A DNA stretch of 64,000 nucleotides from JAEMQF01 sp963850525 (GCA_963850525.1 CAWKLQ010000001.1:248001-312000); one strand, 5' to 3'; counted from the first letter of the stretch, positions 30,444 to 41,200 are shown. Notes: generated by a model from the sequence alone, not told the origin. Numbers and translations: made by a program.

Positions 30444-31315
30444 GAGCGCAGCAACTCGTTGATGCTCGTCTTGGCGCGGGTCTGCGCGTCGACTTTCTTC
30501 ACGATCACCGCGCACGCCGTGCTGTAGCTGCCGTCGGGCGAGGGCAGGGTGCCGGCGATCACCACCGAGCCTGAGGGAATTCGCCCGGTGCTGATATCGC
30601 GCGTCTCGCGGTCGAAGATTTTCGTGCTGCGGCCCAAATGCACGCCCATCGAAATGACCGCGTTCTCTTCGACGATCACGCCCTCGACGACCGACGAATT
30701 GACGCCGACGAAGCAGTTGTCTTCGATGATCGTCGGGTTCGCCTGCATCGGCTCGAGCACGCCGCCGATCTGCACGCCCATGCTCAGGTGCACGTTTTTC
30801 CCGATCTGCGCGCACGAGCCCACGCTGACCCAGCTGTCGACCATCGTTCCCGCGTCGACGTAAGCGCCGATGTTGACGAAGCTGGGCATGACGACGACGT
30901 TGGGCGCGAGATAAGCGCCGTGACGCACCATCGCCGGGGGCACCATGCGAACCCCGCTGGCGCGCATCTCGGCCTCGTCGAAGCCGGAGAACTTGGAGTC
31001 GATCTTGTCGTAGTAAGACATGCCGCCGGCGTTCATCAGTTTGCTCTCGGTCAGGCGAAACGACAGCAGCACGGCTTTTTTCACCCACTGGTTGACGCTC
31101 CACTGGCCCACGCCCAGTCGCTGCGCCACGCGCAGGCGCCCGGCGTCGAGTGCCTCCAGGACGAAGCCGACCGTGTCGTGCACGATCGTGGGATGCACTG
31201 CCGCGGGCCCAGCCTCCCAGGCGCGGTCGATGACGCTCGCGAGGTCGCGCAGCGTCATGCCGTCGATCTGGGTGCGGTCGGGGTCGGTGGCGGGGGGCAG
31301 GTGAGACTTGGACAT
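30440..31315 (-). CDS. dapD: 2,3,4,5-tetrahydropyridine-2,6-dicarboxylate N-succinyltransferase
   Basis: This 291-residue enzyme transfers succinyl from succinyl-CoA to tetrahydrodipicolinate in the succinylase branch of lysine/diaminopimelate synthesis. The N-terminal helical domain is followed by a left-handed beta-helix with hexapeptide repeats. Typical DapD segments are GQWSVNQWVKKAVLLSFRL, GMSYYDKIDSKF, VMPSFVNIGAYVDAGTMVDSW and VGVNSSVVEGVIV. Length and motifs fit the trimeric cytoplasmic enzyme. The EamA exporter is the next gene upstream on the same strand, 78 bp away. dapE and dapC are not in the window. Confidence 0.97.
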   Translation of the reverse strand: MSKSHLPPATDPDRTQIDGMTLRDLASVIDRAWEAGPAAVHPTIVHDTVGFVLEALDAGRLRVAQRLGVGQWSVNQWVKKAVLLSFRLTESKLMNAGGMSYYDKIDSKFSGFDEAEMRASGVRMVPPAMVRHGAYLAPNVVVMPSFVNIGAYVDAGTMVDSWVSVGSCAQIGKNVHLSMGVQIGGVLEPMQANPTIIEDNCFVGVNSSVVEGVIVEENAVISMGVHLGRSTKIFDRETRDISTGRIPSGSVVIAGTLPSPDGSYSTACAVIVKKVDAQTRAKTSINELLRS

Positions 31316-31393
31316 GGCGATGGGTCTCCAATCACGGGGCGGCGCGGGTCAAGAGTGTGTGGCCTGCGGCGTTTGCAAATAAGTAAAGGTTGC

Positions 31394-32281
31394 TCAGACC
31401 TTGTTCGGCGCGGGGTTTAGCGGAGGGCCAGCGGGCGCGCGCAGCAGCGTCGCGCGGACCCCCGCGCCGACGATCAGCGCCATCCCGGCCAGCGCAATCC
31501 AGGTGACGCGCTCGTTGAACAAAAGCACGTCGAAGCAAAACGAGAAGCCGATTCCCAGGTACTGCAGGCTCGCATTGGCCAGCGTGCGGCCCTTCGCGTA
31601 GGCCCGCGTCAGCATCAACTGCGCCGTGGTGGCGAGCACGCCTACGCCCAGCAACACGCCGATGCCGCTCCAGCTGTGCGCGTGCCAGCCGGTCACCGTG
31701 CTCAGCGCCGCGCCACCGAGCACGCCGCCGATGGAGAAATAGAAGACGATGCGATTCTCGGTTTCGCCGGCGCGCCCCATCGCGGCGATCTGCAGGTAAC
31801 CCGTGGCCGACACCATTCCCGACAGCAGACCGACCAGCCCGTACCAAAGCTGGTCTTGCTCGATCGTCGGCCGCAGCACGAGCACGACGCCTGCGAAGCC
31901 GAGCAGGGCCGCGAACACGAGCCGGCCGTCGACCTGCTTGGTGCGCAGCACCGAGGCGCCGCCGATGAGGAACAGCGCGATCCACAACGACGACGTGTAA
32001 TTCAGCGTCATCGCCGTGGCCAACGGCAGTTTGCCGATCGCGTAAAACCACAGGCACAGCGCCGTCACGCCGGTCAGGCTGCGCAAGGCGTGCTTGCCCG
32101 GCACGGTGGTGCGCAGCGTGTCGCCGCGCCACAGGCTCATGGCGCCGATCATGAGGGCCCCGACGAGCCCGCGGTACATGACGATTTCGCCGCTGCCGTA
32201 GGTGGCCGAGGCGAGTTTCACGCACACGCCCATGACGGCGAACAGCAGGGTCGCGATGACGATCAACCAGGATGCCGACAT
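31394..32281 (-). CDS. EamA/DMT-family inner-membrane transporter
   Basis: This 295-residue protein has about ten hydrophobic helices arranged as two EamA repeats (first MSASWLIVIATLLFAVMGVC, second GLVGLLSGMVSATGYLQIAA). The conserved pattern APAT-like end of repeat one appears as LPLATAMTLNYTSSLW. Such proteins export amino acids, nucleosides or other metabolites; substrate cannot be assigned. It lies upstream of dapD on the same strand and downstream of the MerR-TPR gene. Confidence 0.9.
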   Translation of the reverse strand: MSASWLIVIATLLFAVMGVCVKLASATYGSGEIVMYRGLVGALMIGAMSLWRGDTLRTTVPGKHALRSLTGVTALCLWFYAIGKLPLATAMTLNYTSSLWIALFLIGGASVLRTKQVDGRLVFAALLGFAGVVLVLRPTIEQDQLWYGLVGLLSGMVSATGYLQIAAMGRAGETENRIVFYFSIGGVLGGAALSTVTGWHAHSWSGIGVLLGVGVLATTAQLMLTRAYAKGRTLANASLQYLGIGFSFCFDVLLFNERVTWIALAGMALIVGAGVRATLLRAPAGPPLNPAPNKV

Positions 32282-32329
32282 GCGGGCTATTCTGCCCTCA
32301 TCGTTTGACCGCGCACGTTGAAACAGGGC

Positions 32330-33139
32330 TCAGCGCTGCAGCCTGCGGTACTCGCTGTAGTGGCGGATCGCCTGCGTCGCATCGCCCGCTGCCTCGTGCA
32401 GCCGCGCCGCGTTGTAGTGCGCGTCGGCGAGTGTCGGCGCGATGCTCAGGCAGGCTTCATAAGCGCGCAGCGCTTGCGCAATTCGGCCCAGGTCTTCGAG
32501 TGCGACGCCCAGATTGAAGTGCAACAGCGCCTCGTTCGGGTGATGCACGAGCCCTTGGCGGTAGCACGCAGCGGCTTCTGCGGCGCGCCCGGTGTTGCCC
32601 AGCAGCACGCCCAGGTTCAAGTACGGGTCGACAAAGTCCGGCGCGAGCGCGATGGCTTCGCGGTAAGCGTGCTCGGCTTGCGCCGGCGTGTCGGCTTCGA
32701 GTGCGACGCCGCGCTCGAACCAGGCGTTCGCTGCGTCAGCTCCGGCCTGAGGCAGTGCCGGCAGGAACTGCACGCTGCCTTGCGCCGGCTTGACTTCGAA
32801 GTCGATGAGCAACTGCCCGGAGTCGGCGGCCCATTGGTGCTCGCCCTGGCGCACTGCGACGTCGCCACCCACCGCGCTGATGCGCAGCCCCGTCAACGGC
32901 GCCTCACTGGGCAGCTCGGCGCGCAGGCGTTGCAGCGAGCGCACGATGCGCCGCGCCGGGATGTGCGCCGCCTGCAGTGCATGCGCGGTGCGCAGCAGCA
33001 CCACGTCTTGAAAGCTGAATCGGTATTCGCGCCGCTTGCCGCGCGTGGGCGTGACGAACCCGGCAGCGACGAGCCCGGTGATGACGGCGCGCGACAGGCC
33101 GAGCATCGACTCAATGCCGCTTAGCGTGTAGGTCTGCAT
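32330..33139 (-). CDS. MerR-like DNA-binding protein with TPR domain
   Basis: This 269-residue protein has an N-terminal MerR-type winged helix (TYTLSGIESMLGLSRAVITG, then FVTPTRGKRREYRFSFQDVV). A beta-rich middle follows, then four or so TPR repeats (about 150-265; FVDPYLNLGVLLGNTGRAAEA, ALLHFNLGVALEDLGRIAQA). This class of gene is often found next to ku in betaproteobacteria. It lies 36 bp downstream of ku on the same strand, suggesting a regulatory or assembly role in the NHEJ locus; no direct evidence for that. Confidence 0.88.
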   Translation of the reverse strand: MQTYTLSGIESMLGLSRAVITGLVAAGFVTPTRGKRREYRFSFQDVVLLRTAHALQAAHIPARRIVRSLQRLRAELPSEAPLTGLRISAVGGDVAVRQGEHQWAADSGQLLIDFEVKPAQGSVQFLPALPQAGADAANAWFERGVALEADTPAQAEHAYREAIALAPDFVDPYLNLGVLLGNTGRAAEAAACYRQGLVHHPNEALLHFNLGVALEDLGRIAQALRAYEACLSIAPTLADAHYNAARLHEAAGDATQAIRHYSEYRRLQR

Positions 33140-33175
33140 CCGCCGGGCGGCCGGGTTCGCGCCGCGCAGCCGGCG

Positions 33176-34132
33176 CTACTTCTGCGCTCGCGCTTGTGCT
33201 GCAGGTTCGGCGTCGGCGACTGCCTGCGCAGGCTTGGGCGTTGCGCGTTTGGCGGCCTTGCGCTCTTTGACTTCACCCGCAGGGGCTGCTGCCGGCGTGG
33301 GTGCGGCCACCGCCTCGACAGCGCTTGCTGGCGACGCTGCCGGTCTTGCCGCAGCCTTGCGCGGCGCCAGGCTCGCGCGCAGCGCCTCGACCAGGTCGAT
33401 CACCTGGGCTCCCGCAGCCGGTTCCTGGCCGTCCGTCGCCACGACTTGTTTGCCGGCGATCTTGTCGTCGATCGCCGCGAGGATGCGCCTCTTTTCTTCG
33501 TCTTGGTACGCGCTCGCGTCGTACGCGTCTGCCGAGATCTGGTCGATCAACTGCAACGCGAGTTGCAGCTCGGGCTTCTGGATCTCGGCTTTTTCGATCT
33601 CGAGGTCTTTCATCGAGCGCACTTCTTCGGCGTAAAGCAGCTGCTGCAGGATCAGCCCGCCGTCGCCGGGGCGCACCTGGACGACGTATTGCTTGCCCTT
33701 CCACGCCCAGCGCGCGAGCGCGCAGCGGCCGCTCTCGACCATCGCCGCGAGCAGCAGGCCGTAGGGCTTGGCGCCGCGCTTGTCGGGCGCGAGGTAATAC
33801 GCCTTGTCGAAGTAAATCGGGTTCACTGCGGACAGCGGAATGAACGAGACGATATCGATCGTCGAGCTCGGCGCTTCTTCCATCGCCTTGAGTTCGGCGG
33901 GTGTGAACATCACGTAGCGGTCTTTCTCGAACTCGTAGCCTTTCACCATGTCGGCGCGCTCGACCGGAATGTTCTCCTTGATGCACAGGTATTGCTGCTT
34001 GACGCGCGAGCCGCACTGGTGCAGCAGGTTGAAGCTGACGCTGGTCGAGCTCTCCGTGGCGGAAAACACCTTGACCGGAATCGACACGAGACCGAAGCTC
34101 AGCGACAGCGAGGCGATGGAACGAGCAGCCAT
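33176..34132 (-). CDS. ku: Bacterial Ku, DNA double-strand-break end-binding protein
   Basis: This 318-residue protein contains the Ku core (about 1-255), with SLSFGLVSIPVKVFSATES, FNLLHQCGSRVKQQYLC, DMVKGYEFEKDRYV and KPYGLLLAAM. An alanine/lysine-rich tail follows (about 256-318) of the type that binds DNA and recruits LigD. It encircles broken DNA ends as a homodimer and stimulates LigD in non-homologous end joining. ligD lies 0.8 kb upstream on the same strand, separated by a LysE-type exporter gene. Confidence 0.97.
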   Translation of the reverse strand: MAARSIASLSLSFGLVSIPVKVFSATESSTSVSFNLLHQCGSRVKQQYLCIKENIPVERADMVKGYEFEKDRYVMFTPAELKAMEEAPSSTIDIVSFIPLSAVNPIYFDKAYYLAPDKRGAKPYGLLLAAMVESGRCALARWAWKGKQYVVQVRPGDGGLILQQLLYAEEVRSMKDLEIEKAEIQKPELQLALQLIDQISADAYDASAYQDEEKRRILAAIDDKIAGKQVVATDGQEPAAGAQVIDLVEALRASLAPRKAAARPAASPASAVEAVAAPTPAAAPAGEVKERKAAKRATPKPAQAVADAEPAAQARAQK

Positions 34133-34276
34133 GATTCGGGCCTGACATCAAGATCGAGAGGACGCAAGATTACCGCGATTTTTGCGCCGGCGCATCTGAA
34201 AACGCGCGCGGCATGACGGATTTGTTGCGCGCGACCCGACGTGCGCCGTCGCCGCGCCCGCGATCACACGGCGGGG

Positions 34277-34888
34277 TCAGCTGCGCAGCGGCAGTGCGAC
34301 GCCGATCGCGACGAACACGCCGCCGCACGCCTGATTGAAGCGCCGCCCGACGCGCCCGAGCCAAGGGCTGATGCGGTGCGCCATGCTCGCGATGAACGCT
34401 TCCGTGGCGATCTCGACCACGGCAAACGTGCCCGCCATCACGGCGAACTGGACGATGAGGCTGCGCGCCGGGTCGACGAACTGCGGGAGAAACGCGGCAA
34501 AGAAAAGCAGGCCCTTCGGATTCGTCAGCGCCGACAGCGCGCCTTGGCGGAACAGCGACCCGCCGGCGCGGGGTTGCGCCGAGCCGCTGACTTCAAGGCC
34601 GATCGGCGCAGCGCGCCAGACTTGAATGCCCAGCCACACGAGGTAGGCGCCACCCAGCCATTTCATGACGGTCAGCCAGACCAGCGAAGTCTGGAGCAAG
34701 GCGCCGATGCCGAACATCGACAGACCGATCGCGACGACAAAGCCAAACGCGCCGCCAAAAATCGTGAACAGCGCCTTGCGCCGGCCATGCAAGGCGCCAT
34801 GCGTCAGCGCGAGCAAGCCGTTGGGCCCAGGCGACAGCGACAGCCCGGTGGCGGCCAGAAGGTAGATCAACCAAGTGTCGAGGTCCAT
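34277..34888 (-). CDS. LysE/RhtB-family amino-acid exporter
   Basis: The 203-residue membrane protein has about six hydrophobic helices. The family signature GLSLSPGPNGLLALTHGALHG lies near the N-terminus, and TNPKGLLFFAAFLPQFVDP starts the second half. It is predicted to export neutral or basic amino acids or homoserine lactones; substrate unknown. It sits between ku and ligD on the same strand, an insertion in an otherwise NHEJ-themed group. Confidence 0.92.
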   Translation of the reverse strand: MDLDTWLIYLLAATGLSLSPGPNGLLALTHGALHGRRKALFTIFGGAFGFVVAIGLSMFGIGALLQTSLVWLTVMKWLGGAYLVWLGIQVWRAAPIGLEVSGSAQPRAGGSLFRQGALSALTNPKGLLFFAAFLPQFVDPARSLIVQFAVMAGTFAVVEIATEAFIASMAHRISPWLGRVGRRFNQACGGVFVAIGVALPLRS

Positions 34889-34920
34889 GGGGGAGGATCA
34901 ATGTCGGTGCATGCGAGTCG

Positions 34921-37443
34921 TCATCGTAGTCGACCGGGATTCAGTATCTTCTTCCCCGCAGTCAAGGTCTGCCGCGTCGTCCAGTAGTCGGCCCACGGAT
35001 CTTCCTTCTGGAACGAAAGGTATTCGCGCGCCGTCGCCACAGTCCATTGCGCGCCGCTTTTCAAGGCATCGAGTTGCGACCACGCCACCGGCATCGACAC
35101 GCCCAGCCCCGGGCGCGCGCGCGCCGAGAACGCCGCCGCCGTGGTGGCGCCGTGACCGTTGCGCAAGTAGTCGACGTAGACCCGGCCGACCCGGTTTGCC
35201 GCGCCGCTCTTGGCGACGAAGCGCGAGGGAATCGTTTTCGCCAGGTGCTGCACGACGGCCTGGGAGAACGCCTTGACCTCGTCGTAGCCCAGGCGCGGCG
35301 TGATCGGCACGACCACGTGCAAACCCTTGCCTCCGCTCGTCTTGAGCCAGCTCTGCAAACCCAGCTCGCTGAGCATCGCCCGCGTCAGCGTCGCGGCTTC
35401 CTGGACGCGCACCCAGGACACGCCTTCGCCCGGGTCGAGGTCAAACACGATTCGATCGGGCTTGTCGACCTTCGCCGCGAGCGAATTCCAGGTGTGGAAT
35501 TCGATGACGTTCAGCTGCGCCGCGCTCACCAGCGCCGCGGCGTCGGGGACCTCGAGCAAAGGTGGGTGGCCGGGCCAGAGTTTGGCGTCGAGTTCGCGCA
35601 GACCGGGGATGCGCGACGCTTCGGAGAACTTCTGGAAAAACAGCTCGCCGGTCACGCCGCTGGGCCCGCGCACCAGCGTCACGGGCCGGCCCCGCAAGTG
35701 CGGCAGCATCCAGGGCGCAACGCTTTCGTAATAGCGCACCAGGTCGAGTTTGCTCAGGCCGCTGGCCGGATCGATGATGCGCTCGGCGTGCGATACCTTG
35801 ATCGCGCCGACGCGGTTCGGTGCCGCAGGCGCGGCCTCGCGCACCACGTCGCGCGCTGGTTTGTCCTCGCGCAGCCCCTGGAACGACGCGTGGCGAATGT
35901 GCCCGTCGGGCGTCCAGTCGCGAAATTGCACCTCGGCGACGCACTTGGGGTCGACCCAGCGCGCGACACCCGCGGCCCGGCCCGACCAGCGGCCTGGCGT
36001 GATGGGCTTGGAAAACGGGGTCGCGCCGGACTCGAGCTGCACGAGGCGGTTGCGCAGCTTCTGCGCGGTGGCGGCGCTCCAGCCGGTGCCCACGTTGCCG
36101 GCGTATTGAAGTTGACTGTTCGCGTCGTACACGCCGAGCATCAAGCTGCCCACTTCCGTGTTGGAGCCGTCGCGATCGATGAAACCGCCGATCACGAACT
36201 CCTGGCGCAAATGGCACTTCAACTTCAACCAGCTGCTGGAGCGTTGCGAGGCGTAGGGCGAGTCGCTGCGTTTCGCGACGATCCCCTCCAAGCCCAAGGC
36301 GCGCGCCGATTCGAGAACCTGCGCCGGGTCGGCGGCAAACTCGGCGCTGAAGCGGACCGACTCTCCCGGATGCGCGCCAAGCAGTTGCCCGAGCAGGGCG
36401 CGCCGCGCGTGCAGCGGCGTCTGGCGCAAGTCGACGCCGTTCAGGAAGGGCAAGTCGAATACGAAGTAGACGATGGAACGGGTGCGCGCCGAATCGAAGG
36501 CGTTTTGCAGCGCGTTGAAGTCGGGCGTTCCCGCAGCGTTCAAGACGACGATTTCGCCGTCGAGCCAGGCGCTTTGCAAGCCCAGCGACTCGATTGACGC
36601 GGCAAGCGACGCCAGCTTGTCGGTCCAGTCGTTGCCGTTGCGCGTGAACAGCTTGGCGCTGCCGTGCTCGACGCGCGCGAGCAGACGGTAGCCGTCAAAC
36701 TTGACTTCGCAAAGCCAGGTGCCGCGTGCGGGAACCTGGGTCGCAAGCGTGGCGAGCTGCGGCGCCAAGGTCGCCGGCAGTTCGGCGCGTACCGCGCCGG
36801 GGAGATCTGCCGGCTCGAGCGACGCCGGGGCATCGTTCGTGGCACTGCGCTCCAAAGGGCCGAGCGGCTTGTCGATCACGCTGTCGGGCAGCGCCGAGAT
36901 CACGTCGTATTGCGCGAGCGGCCGTGCCCACGCGTCGCGCTTCTTGAACAGGATCCACGGGTCTTGCTTGTCGCCGGGCTTGGCGATTCGCACCAGCTCC
37001 CACAGGCCAGCGAGTTTTTCGCCGTGCAGCTTGAAGAGCAGTTTGCCTTGCCCGAGGCCTTGCTGTGCGTCGCCCACCGGCTCCCACGTGCCGCGGTCCC
37101 ACACGATCACCGTGCCGGCGCCGTATTGTTTGGGCGGGATCGTTCCTTCGAAACCGCCGTACGCGACCGGGTGATCTTCGACGTGGATCGCAACGCGTTT
37201 TTCGTTGGGGTCCAGGCTCGGCCCCTTGGGAACTGCCCAGCTCAGCAACACGCCACCCAGCTCGAGGCGAAAGTCGTAGTGCAACCGCGTCGCCCAGTGT
37301 TTCTGGATGACGAAAGACAGCGCCTGCGCCGGCTGCGCGGGAACTGCCTTCGGCTCCGGCGTGGATTCGAAATTGCGCTTGGCGGCGTATCGCGCCAGCG
37401 GTTTGTCGGAGGGTGCGCTGCGCTGCGCCTTCGAAGCCGGCAT
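34921..37443 (-). CDS. ligD: Multifunctional ATP-dependent DNA ligase LigD
   Basis: This 840-residue enzyme completes Ku-dependent end joining. Domain order is 3'-phosphoesterase (about 40-165; KHWATRLHYDFRLELGG with His49, His55 and Asp57, and HVEDHPVAYGGFEGTIP), ligase (about 225-520; KFDGYR with nucleotidylated Lys248, DGEIVVLN, then SSWLKLKC), and primase-polymerase (about 550-830; DLDPGEGVSWVRVQEAA carries the catalytic aspartates). This is the Pseudomonas-type order. I chose ATG 37443 (MPASKAQRSAPSDK) over the longer frame because it leaves a 5-bp gap to the upstream hydrolase gene. Confidence 0.96.
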   Translation of the reverse strand: MPASKAQRSAPSDKPLARYAAKRNFESTPEPKAVPAQPAQALSFVIQKHWATRLHYDFRLELGGVLLSWAVPKGPSLDPNEKRVAIHVEDHPVAYGGFEGTIPPKQYGAGTVIVWDRGTWEPVGDAQQGLGQGKLLFKLHGEKLAGLWELVRIAKPGDKQDPWILFKKRDAWARPLAQYDVISALPDSVIDKPLGPLERSATNDAPASLEPADLPGAVRAELPATLAPQLATLATQVPARGTWLCEVKFDGYRLLARVEHGSAKLFTRNGNDWTDKLASLAASIESLGLQSAWLDGEIVVLNAAGTPDFNALQNAFDSARTRSIVYFVFDLPFLNGVDLRQTPLHARRALLGQLLGAHPGESVRFSAEFAADPAQVLESARALGLEGIVAKRSDSPYASQRSSSWLKLKCHLRQEFVIGGFIDRDGSNTEVGSLMLGVYDANSQLQYAGNVGTGWSAATAQKLRNRLVQLESGATPFSKPITPGRWSGRAAGVARWVDPKCVAEVQFRDWTPDGHIRHASFQGLREDKPARDVVREAAPAAPNRVGAIKVSHAERIIDPASGLSKLDLVRYYESVAPWMLPHLRGRPVTLVRGPSGVTGELFFQKFSEASRIPGLRELDAKLWPGHPPLLEVPDAAALVSAAQLNVIEFHTWNSLAAKVDKPDRIVFDLDPGEGVSWVRVQEAATLTRAMLSELGLQSWLKTSGGKGLHVVVPITPRLGYDEVKAFSQAVVQHLAKTIPSRFVAKSGAANRVGRVYVDYLRNGHGATTAAAFSARARPGLGVSMPVAWSQLDALKSGAQWTVATAREYLSFQKEDPWADYWTTRQTLTAGKKILNPGRLR

Positions 37444-37448
37444 CGCCG

Positions 37449-38147
37449 CTAGCGCGCCGCGGTGGGCGGCGCGCCGGCGGCGCACACCGTGTCGACCCAG
37501 TGCGTCAGCGCGTCGAGCAGATCGGCGAGCACGTCGGCGTCTTTGCGCCCGCTGCGCGCAGGCACGTGAAAGGAGTGATCTGCGTCCTCAAAAAGGCGCA
37601 ATGTGGCGCGCCCGCCCAATTGCCGGGTGAGCGACTCCAGCAGGCCCAGGTCGGCGAGTTCGTCGCGAGTGCCTTGCAGGAACAGCATAGGCAAGTCCAC
37701 CTGGAACAGGTGCGCACCGCGCTCGCTGCCCGGTTTGCCCGCCGGGTGCAAGGGGAACCCGAGGAAGGCGATGCCGCGCACGCCGGGCAGCGGCGCACCC
37801 GCCTGGGCCTGCGACGTCATGCGGCCGCCGAACGATTTGCCACCCGCCACGAGCGGCAACCCCGGCATGAGCCGCGCCGCCTCCGCGACGGCCGCGCGCA
37901 CGGTGGCATGTGCCAGCGCCGGGGTGTCGGGGCGCTTGCTGCCGCGTTCCATGTACGGAAACTGATAGCGCAGCGTTGCGATCCCGCGTTCGACAAGACC
38001 GAGTGCGATTCCCGCCATGAAGGGGTGGGTCATTCCCGCGCCGGCGCCGTGTGCCAGCACGTAGCAAGCGCGCCGGATGGGGGTTGTGAGCCACAGCCCC
38101 GAGACGGTTTGCCCGTCGACTGGAAAGCGGACAGGCTGCTCGTTCAC
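37449..38147 (-). CDS. Alpha/beta hydrolase (dienelactone-hydrolase/KANL3-Tex30 type)
   Basis: This 232-residue protein has the fold elements CYVLAHGAGAGMTHPFM (oxyanion region), GGKSFGGRMTS (nucleophile Ser in GxSxG), LFLQGTRDELADL (acid) and DADHSFHVP (His). These form a complete catalytic triad. The GTG start is at 38147. It lies 5 bp upstream of ligD on the same strand and is likely co-transcribed; no biochemical link to end joining is known. Substrate unassigned. Confidence 0.88.
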   Translation of the reverse strand: MNEQPVRFPVDGQTVSGLWLTTPIRRACYVLAHGAGAGMTHPFMAGIALGLVERGIATLRYQFPYMERGSKRPDTPALAHATVRAAVAEAARLMPGLPLVAGGKSFGGRMTSQAQAGAPLPGVRGIAFLGFPLHPAGKPGSERGAHLFQVDLPMLFLQGTRDELADLGLLESLTRQLGGRATLRLFEDADHSFHVPARSGRKDADVLADLLDALTHWVDTVCAAGAPPTAAR

Positions 38148-38226
38148 GAGATCGATTCCCGCCCATCCGCAGCGACCATGAGGGCGTCCATCTGTGTTCC
38201 TTTGTCAGCCGGCGCCCACCCGGGGG

Positions 38227-41200
38227 CTATGCTCCAGCTCGCGCGGCCTGCTGCGCGAACCAGGCCGCCGCAATCTCGCGGTGTTCCGGGATGTCGTTAA
38301 GGTATGCGTTGCGCAGCGGTTCATCGCCGATGGTCTTGGCCTTCGCCTGCAGCTCCCCATAGGTGGCATCGAGCAACTCCGCCGCGCGCGCGTCTCCGAC
38401 ACATGCGAGGACCTGCCAGCAACACAATTGGATCAGATAAGGCGCCTCGGTACTCGCAAACGACCCGGTCGACGCCTTGTGTTCGAGCAACCCATCGACC
38501 ACGAGGCTTGCGTTCGCCAAATCACCGCGTGCCAGCGCGGCGCGTGCAAGGCCGCCACTCGCATCGAGTTGCAGCGTGCTGCCGATCGCTGCGGCGACGC
38601 TGCGGGCGCGCTCAAACGCCGAGGTGGCGGCTTCATGGTCTTGCAGCATGAGTTCGGCATCACCGAGCCTGAAAAGCGAGTATGCCTCGGATTGGCGATC
38701 GCTGATGTCAAGCGCAATCTGCAGCGCCGCTTTGGCGTGGTGCTGCGCCGAGGCTGCGTCTCCCTGGCGCAGCGCGAGCAGGGACCTGTAGTTCAGCAAA
38801 TAGGCCTCGGCCCCACGGTCGCCGAGGCTGCGATGCAGCCGCCACGCCTCGTCAACGAGTCGCTCGGCTTGCGCGTGTGCGCCCAGACCGAGCCATGAAT
38901 TCGCCAGGCTGAGCACGGCCATCGATTCACCTCGCCGGTCACCGACTCGCCGCGCTGCCTGAAGCTTTTGCTCGTCCAATTCGAGGGCCAGTTGAAGGTC
39001 GTCTTGCAGGACCGCGATCAACGATAGCGCGCCGAGGTGCAATGATTCGAGTTGGGCATCGCCCAGTGCGCGAGCTGCCGCGAGGCCTTCGATTCCGAGC
39101 GTCTTCCCGGTATCTGTATCGCCAAGGTACCCCAATGCGACGACCAGGCGCTGCTGGGCGCGCAAGGCCAGTGAGCGATCGCCGATTCGGGATGCCAGCG
39201 TCATGGCCTCCCGCGCAGCGACCTGCTGGGTCTGAAAGTCCGAAAGGCGCAAAGCAATGTCGCAGCGCCGCCAGGCGGCCTCGGCACGCAGCTGATCGTC
39301 GCGCAGCGCTTCGGCAAGCTCCTCGAGAGCGGCAACGTCGAGTTGCTGCTCGACGCGCAGACCCTGCAACTCGAGCGTGCGTTCGCGCGCACTGAGCAGG
39401 CGCCACCTCAGCCGCAGGCCACTGGCGCGCACAGCGTCGTTGGGCTCGTTGCCTTCGTCGATCAGAAGCAGCGCACGTGCGACGGAATTCTTGACCGACT
39501 CGTGGGCGAATCGCGATGCCGCGTTCTCCGCCGCGCGCGCAAAGAACTCGGAGGCCAGCGTCTTGTTGCCGGCGTGCTCATAGTGCTCCGCGATCGCCCC
39601 CGGAAATTCTCCCGCCGTGGACCCGACCGCCCCAGCCATCCAATCCGCCACACGGCCGTGCAACTCCCTGCGCTCACTCTTGAGTACCGTTTCGTAGGTC
39701 ACCTGGTGCAGCAGTTGGTGCTTGAAGGCAAATTGGCGAGCACCCGCCGAGTCGGCGTCGGGGTGCGGAACGATCAATTCGCGTCGCGTCAGCGCGGCCA
39801 GGCTATCGATCGCACGTGCGTCCAGCGAGGCCAAAGCCTGTTCCCAGAATTGATGTCCGATCACCGACGCGTACTGCAAGGCGCGCTTTTGCGCCGGCTC
39901 CAAGCCATCCAGTCGGGCTTGCAGCACCCCGGTCAAGGTCTGGGGAATCCGCGTCGTGGTCAATCGATCGGCGTTGACGCTCCACGCTTCGGGATCGGTT
40001 CGGATCGCTCCTTCGTCGATCAGCATTTTGATCAACTCTTCCATGTAGAACGGGTTGCCTTGCGCCGTGCCGGTGATCAACTGGTGCAACGTGAGCGGAA
40101 CGCCGTCGAGCTTCTTCAGCAATTCGTCGACAAGCGAACGGCTGGCGAGCGTGTCGAGGGGGCCAAGTGCGACTTGCCGGACGGCCAGGCCGGTGCTGCC
40201 GCCTCGCCGCTCGAGCAATTCGGGTCGCCCCAAGCCCAGCACAAGCATGGGTACGTCGTGATTTTCTTGCACCACGTGGTCGAGGAAGTCCAGCGAGCCT
40301 TCGTCGGCGTAGTGCAAGTCATCCAGTACCAGCACGATGGGCGTGGCATTGTTGGCCGCAATCCTGCGAAACAGTTGCGCGGCCGCATGGAAGCCGCGGT
40401 GCCGAAGTTGCCGCGTGTCGTTGCCGATGTCCTTGACGTGCGGGCTCTGCGTGAAGTCGAGTCCGATCAGGTGCCCGAGGACATGCGCGTGATGGCATCC
40501 TGTCTCAGCGCTGCCATCGGGCTCGAACAGGCGAGAGACACCCTGTTCGAACTTCCGCTTCGCGACTTCCGTACTGTCCCCTTCGGCAATCTGCAGCCGC
40601 CATGCCAGCACGTCGCGCAACAGGCCGTAGGGCTGAACGCGGGTCTGCGGGTGGGCCCGTCCCTGGAAGATGAAGAAAGTCTCAGGCCGCGCCTCGGCCC
40701 AGTTCTCGAACTCGTAGAGCAAGCGGCTCTTGCCCAGACCGGCTTCGGCGACGACGAGGACGTTGACGAGCTTGCCTTCGCGGTAGACGCGTTGGAAGGC
40801 GTCCTGCAGTTGCTCGAGCTCGGCGTCGCGCCCGATCATGCGCGTCTCGACGCCTTCGATGCCGCGCGTCGCGACGCGAAACGCGCGCGGCTTGGCGCGT
40901 TGCACGAGGTAGGTAGCGAGCGGAGCGTCCAGCCCCTTTAGCGGCAGAGGCGGCTGGGCCTCGACGTCGAACACGCCGCGCACGTGGCGATACGTGTCGT
41001 GGCTGATGCGCAAACCGCCGGCGGGAGCCGACTGCTCCATGCGCGCGGCGACGTGCACGGTGTGGCCGCGGATGTTGTGCTCGGCGTCGACCCCACCGCC
41101 GAGCAGCACCTGGCCGGTGTGCAGGCCCACGCGCACGTCAAAGCCGGTGTGGCCGTGTGCTTGCGCCAACTGCTCGGCGCTGCGCCGCCCTTCGGCAAGC

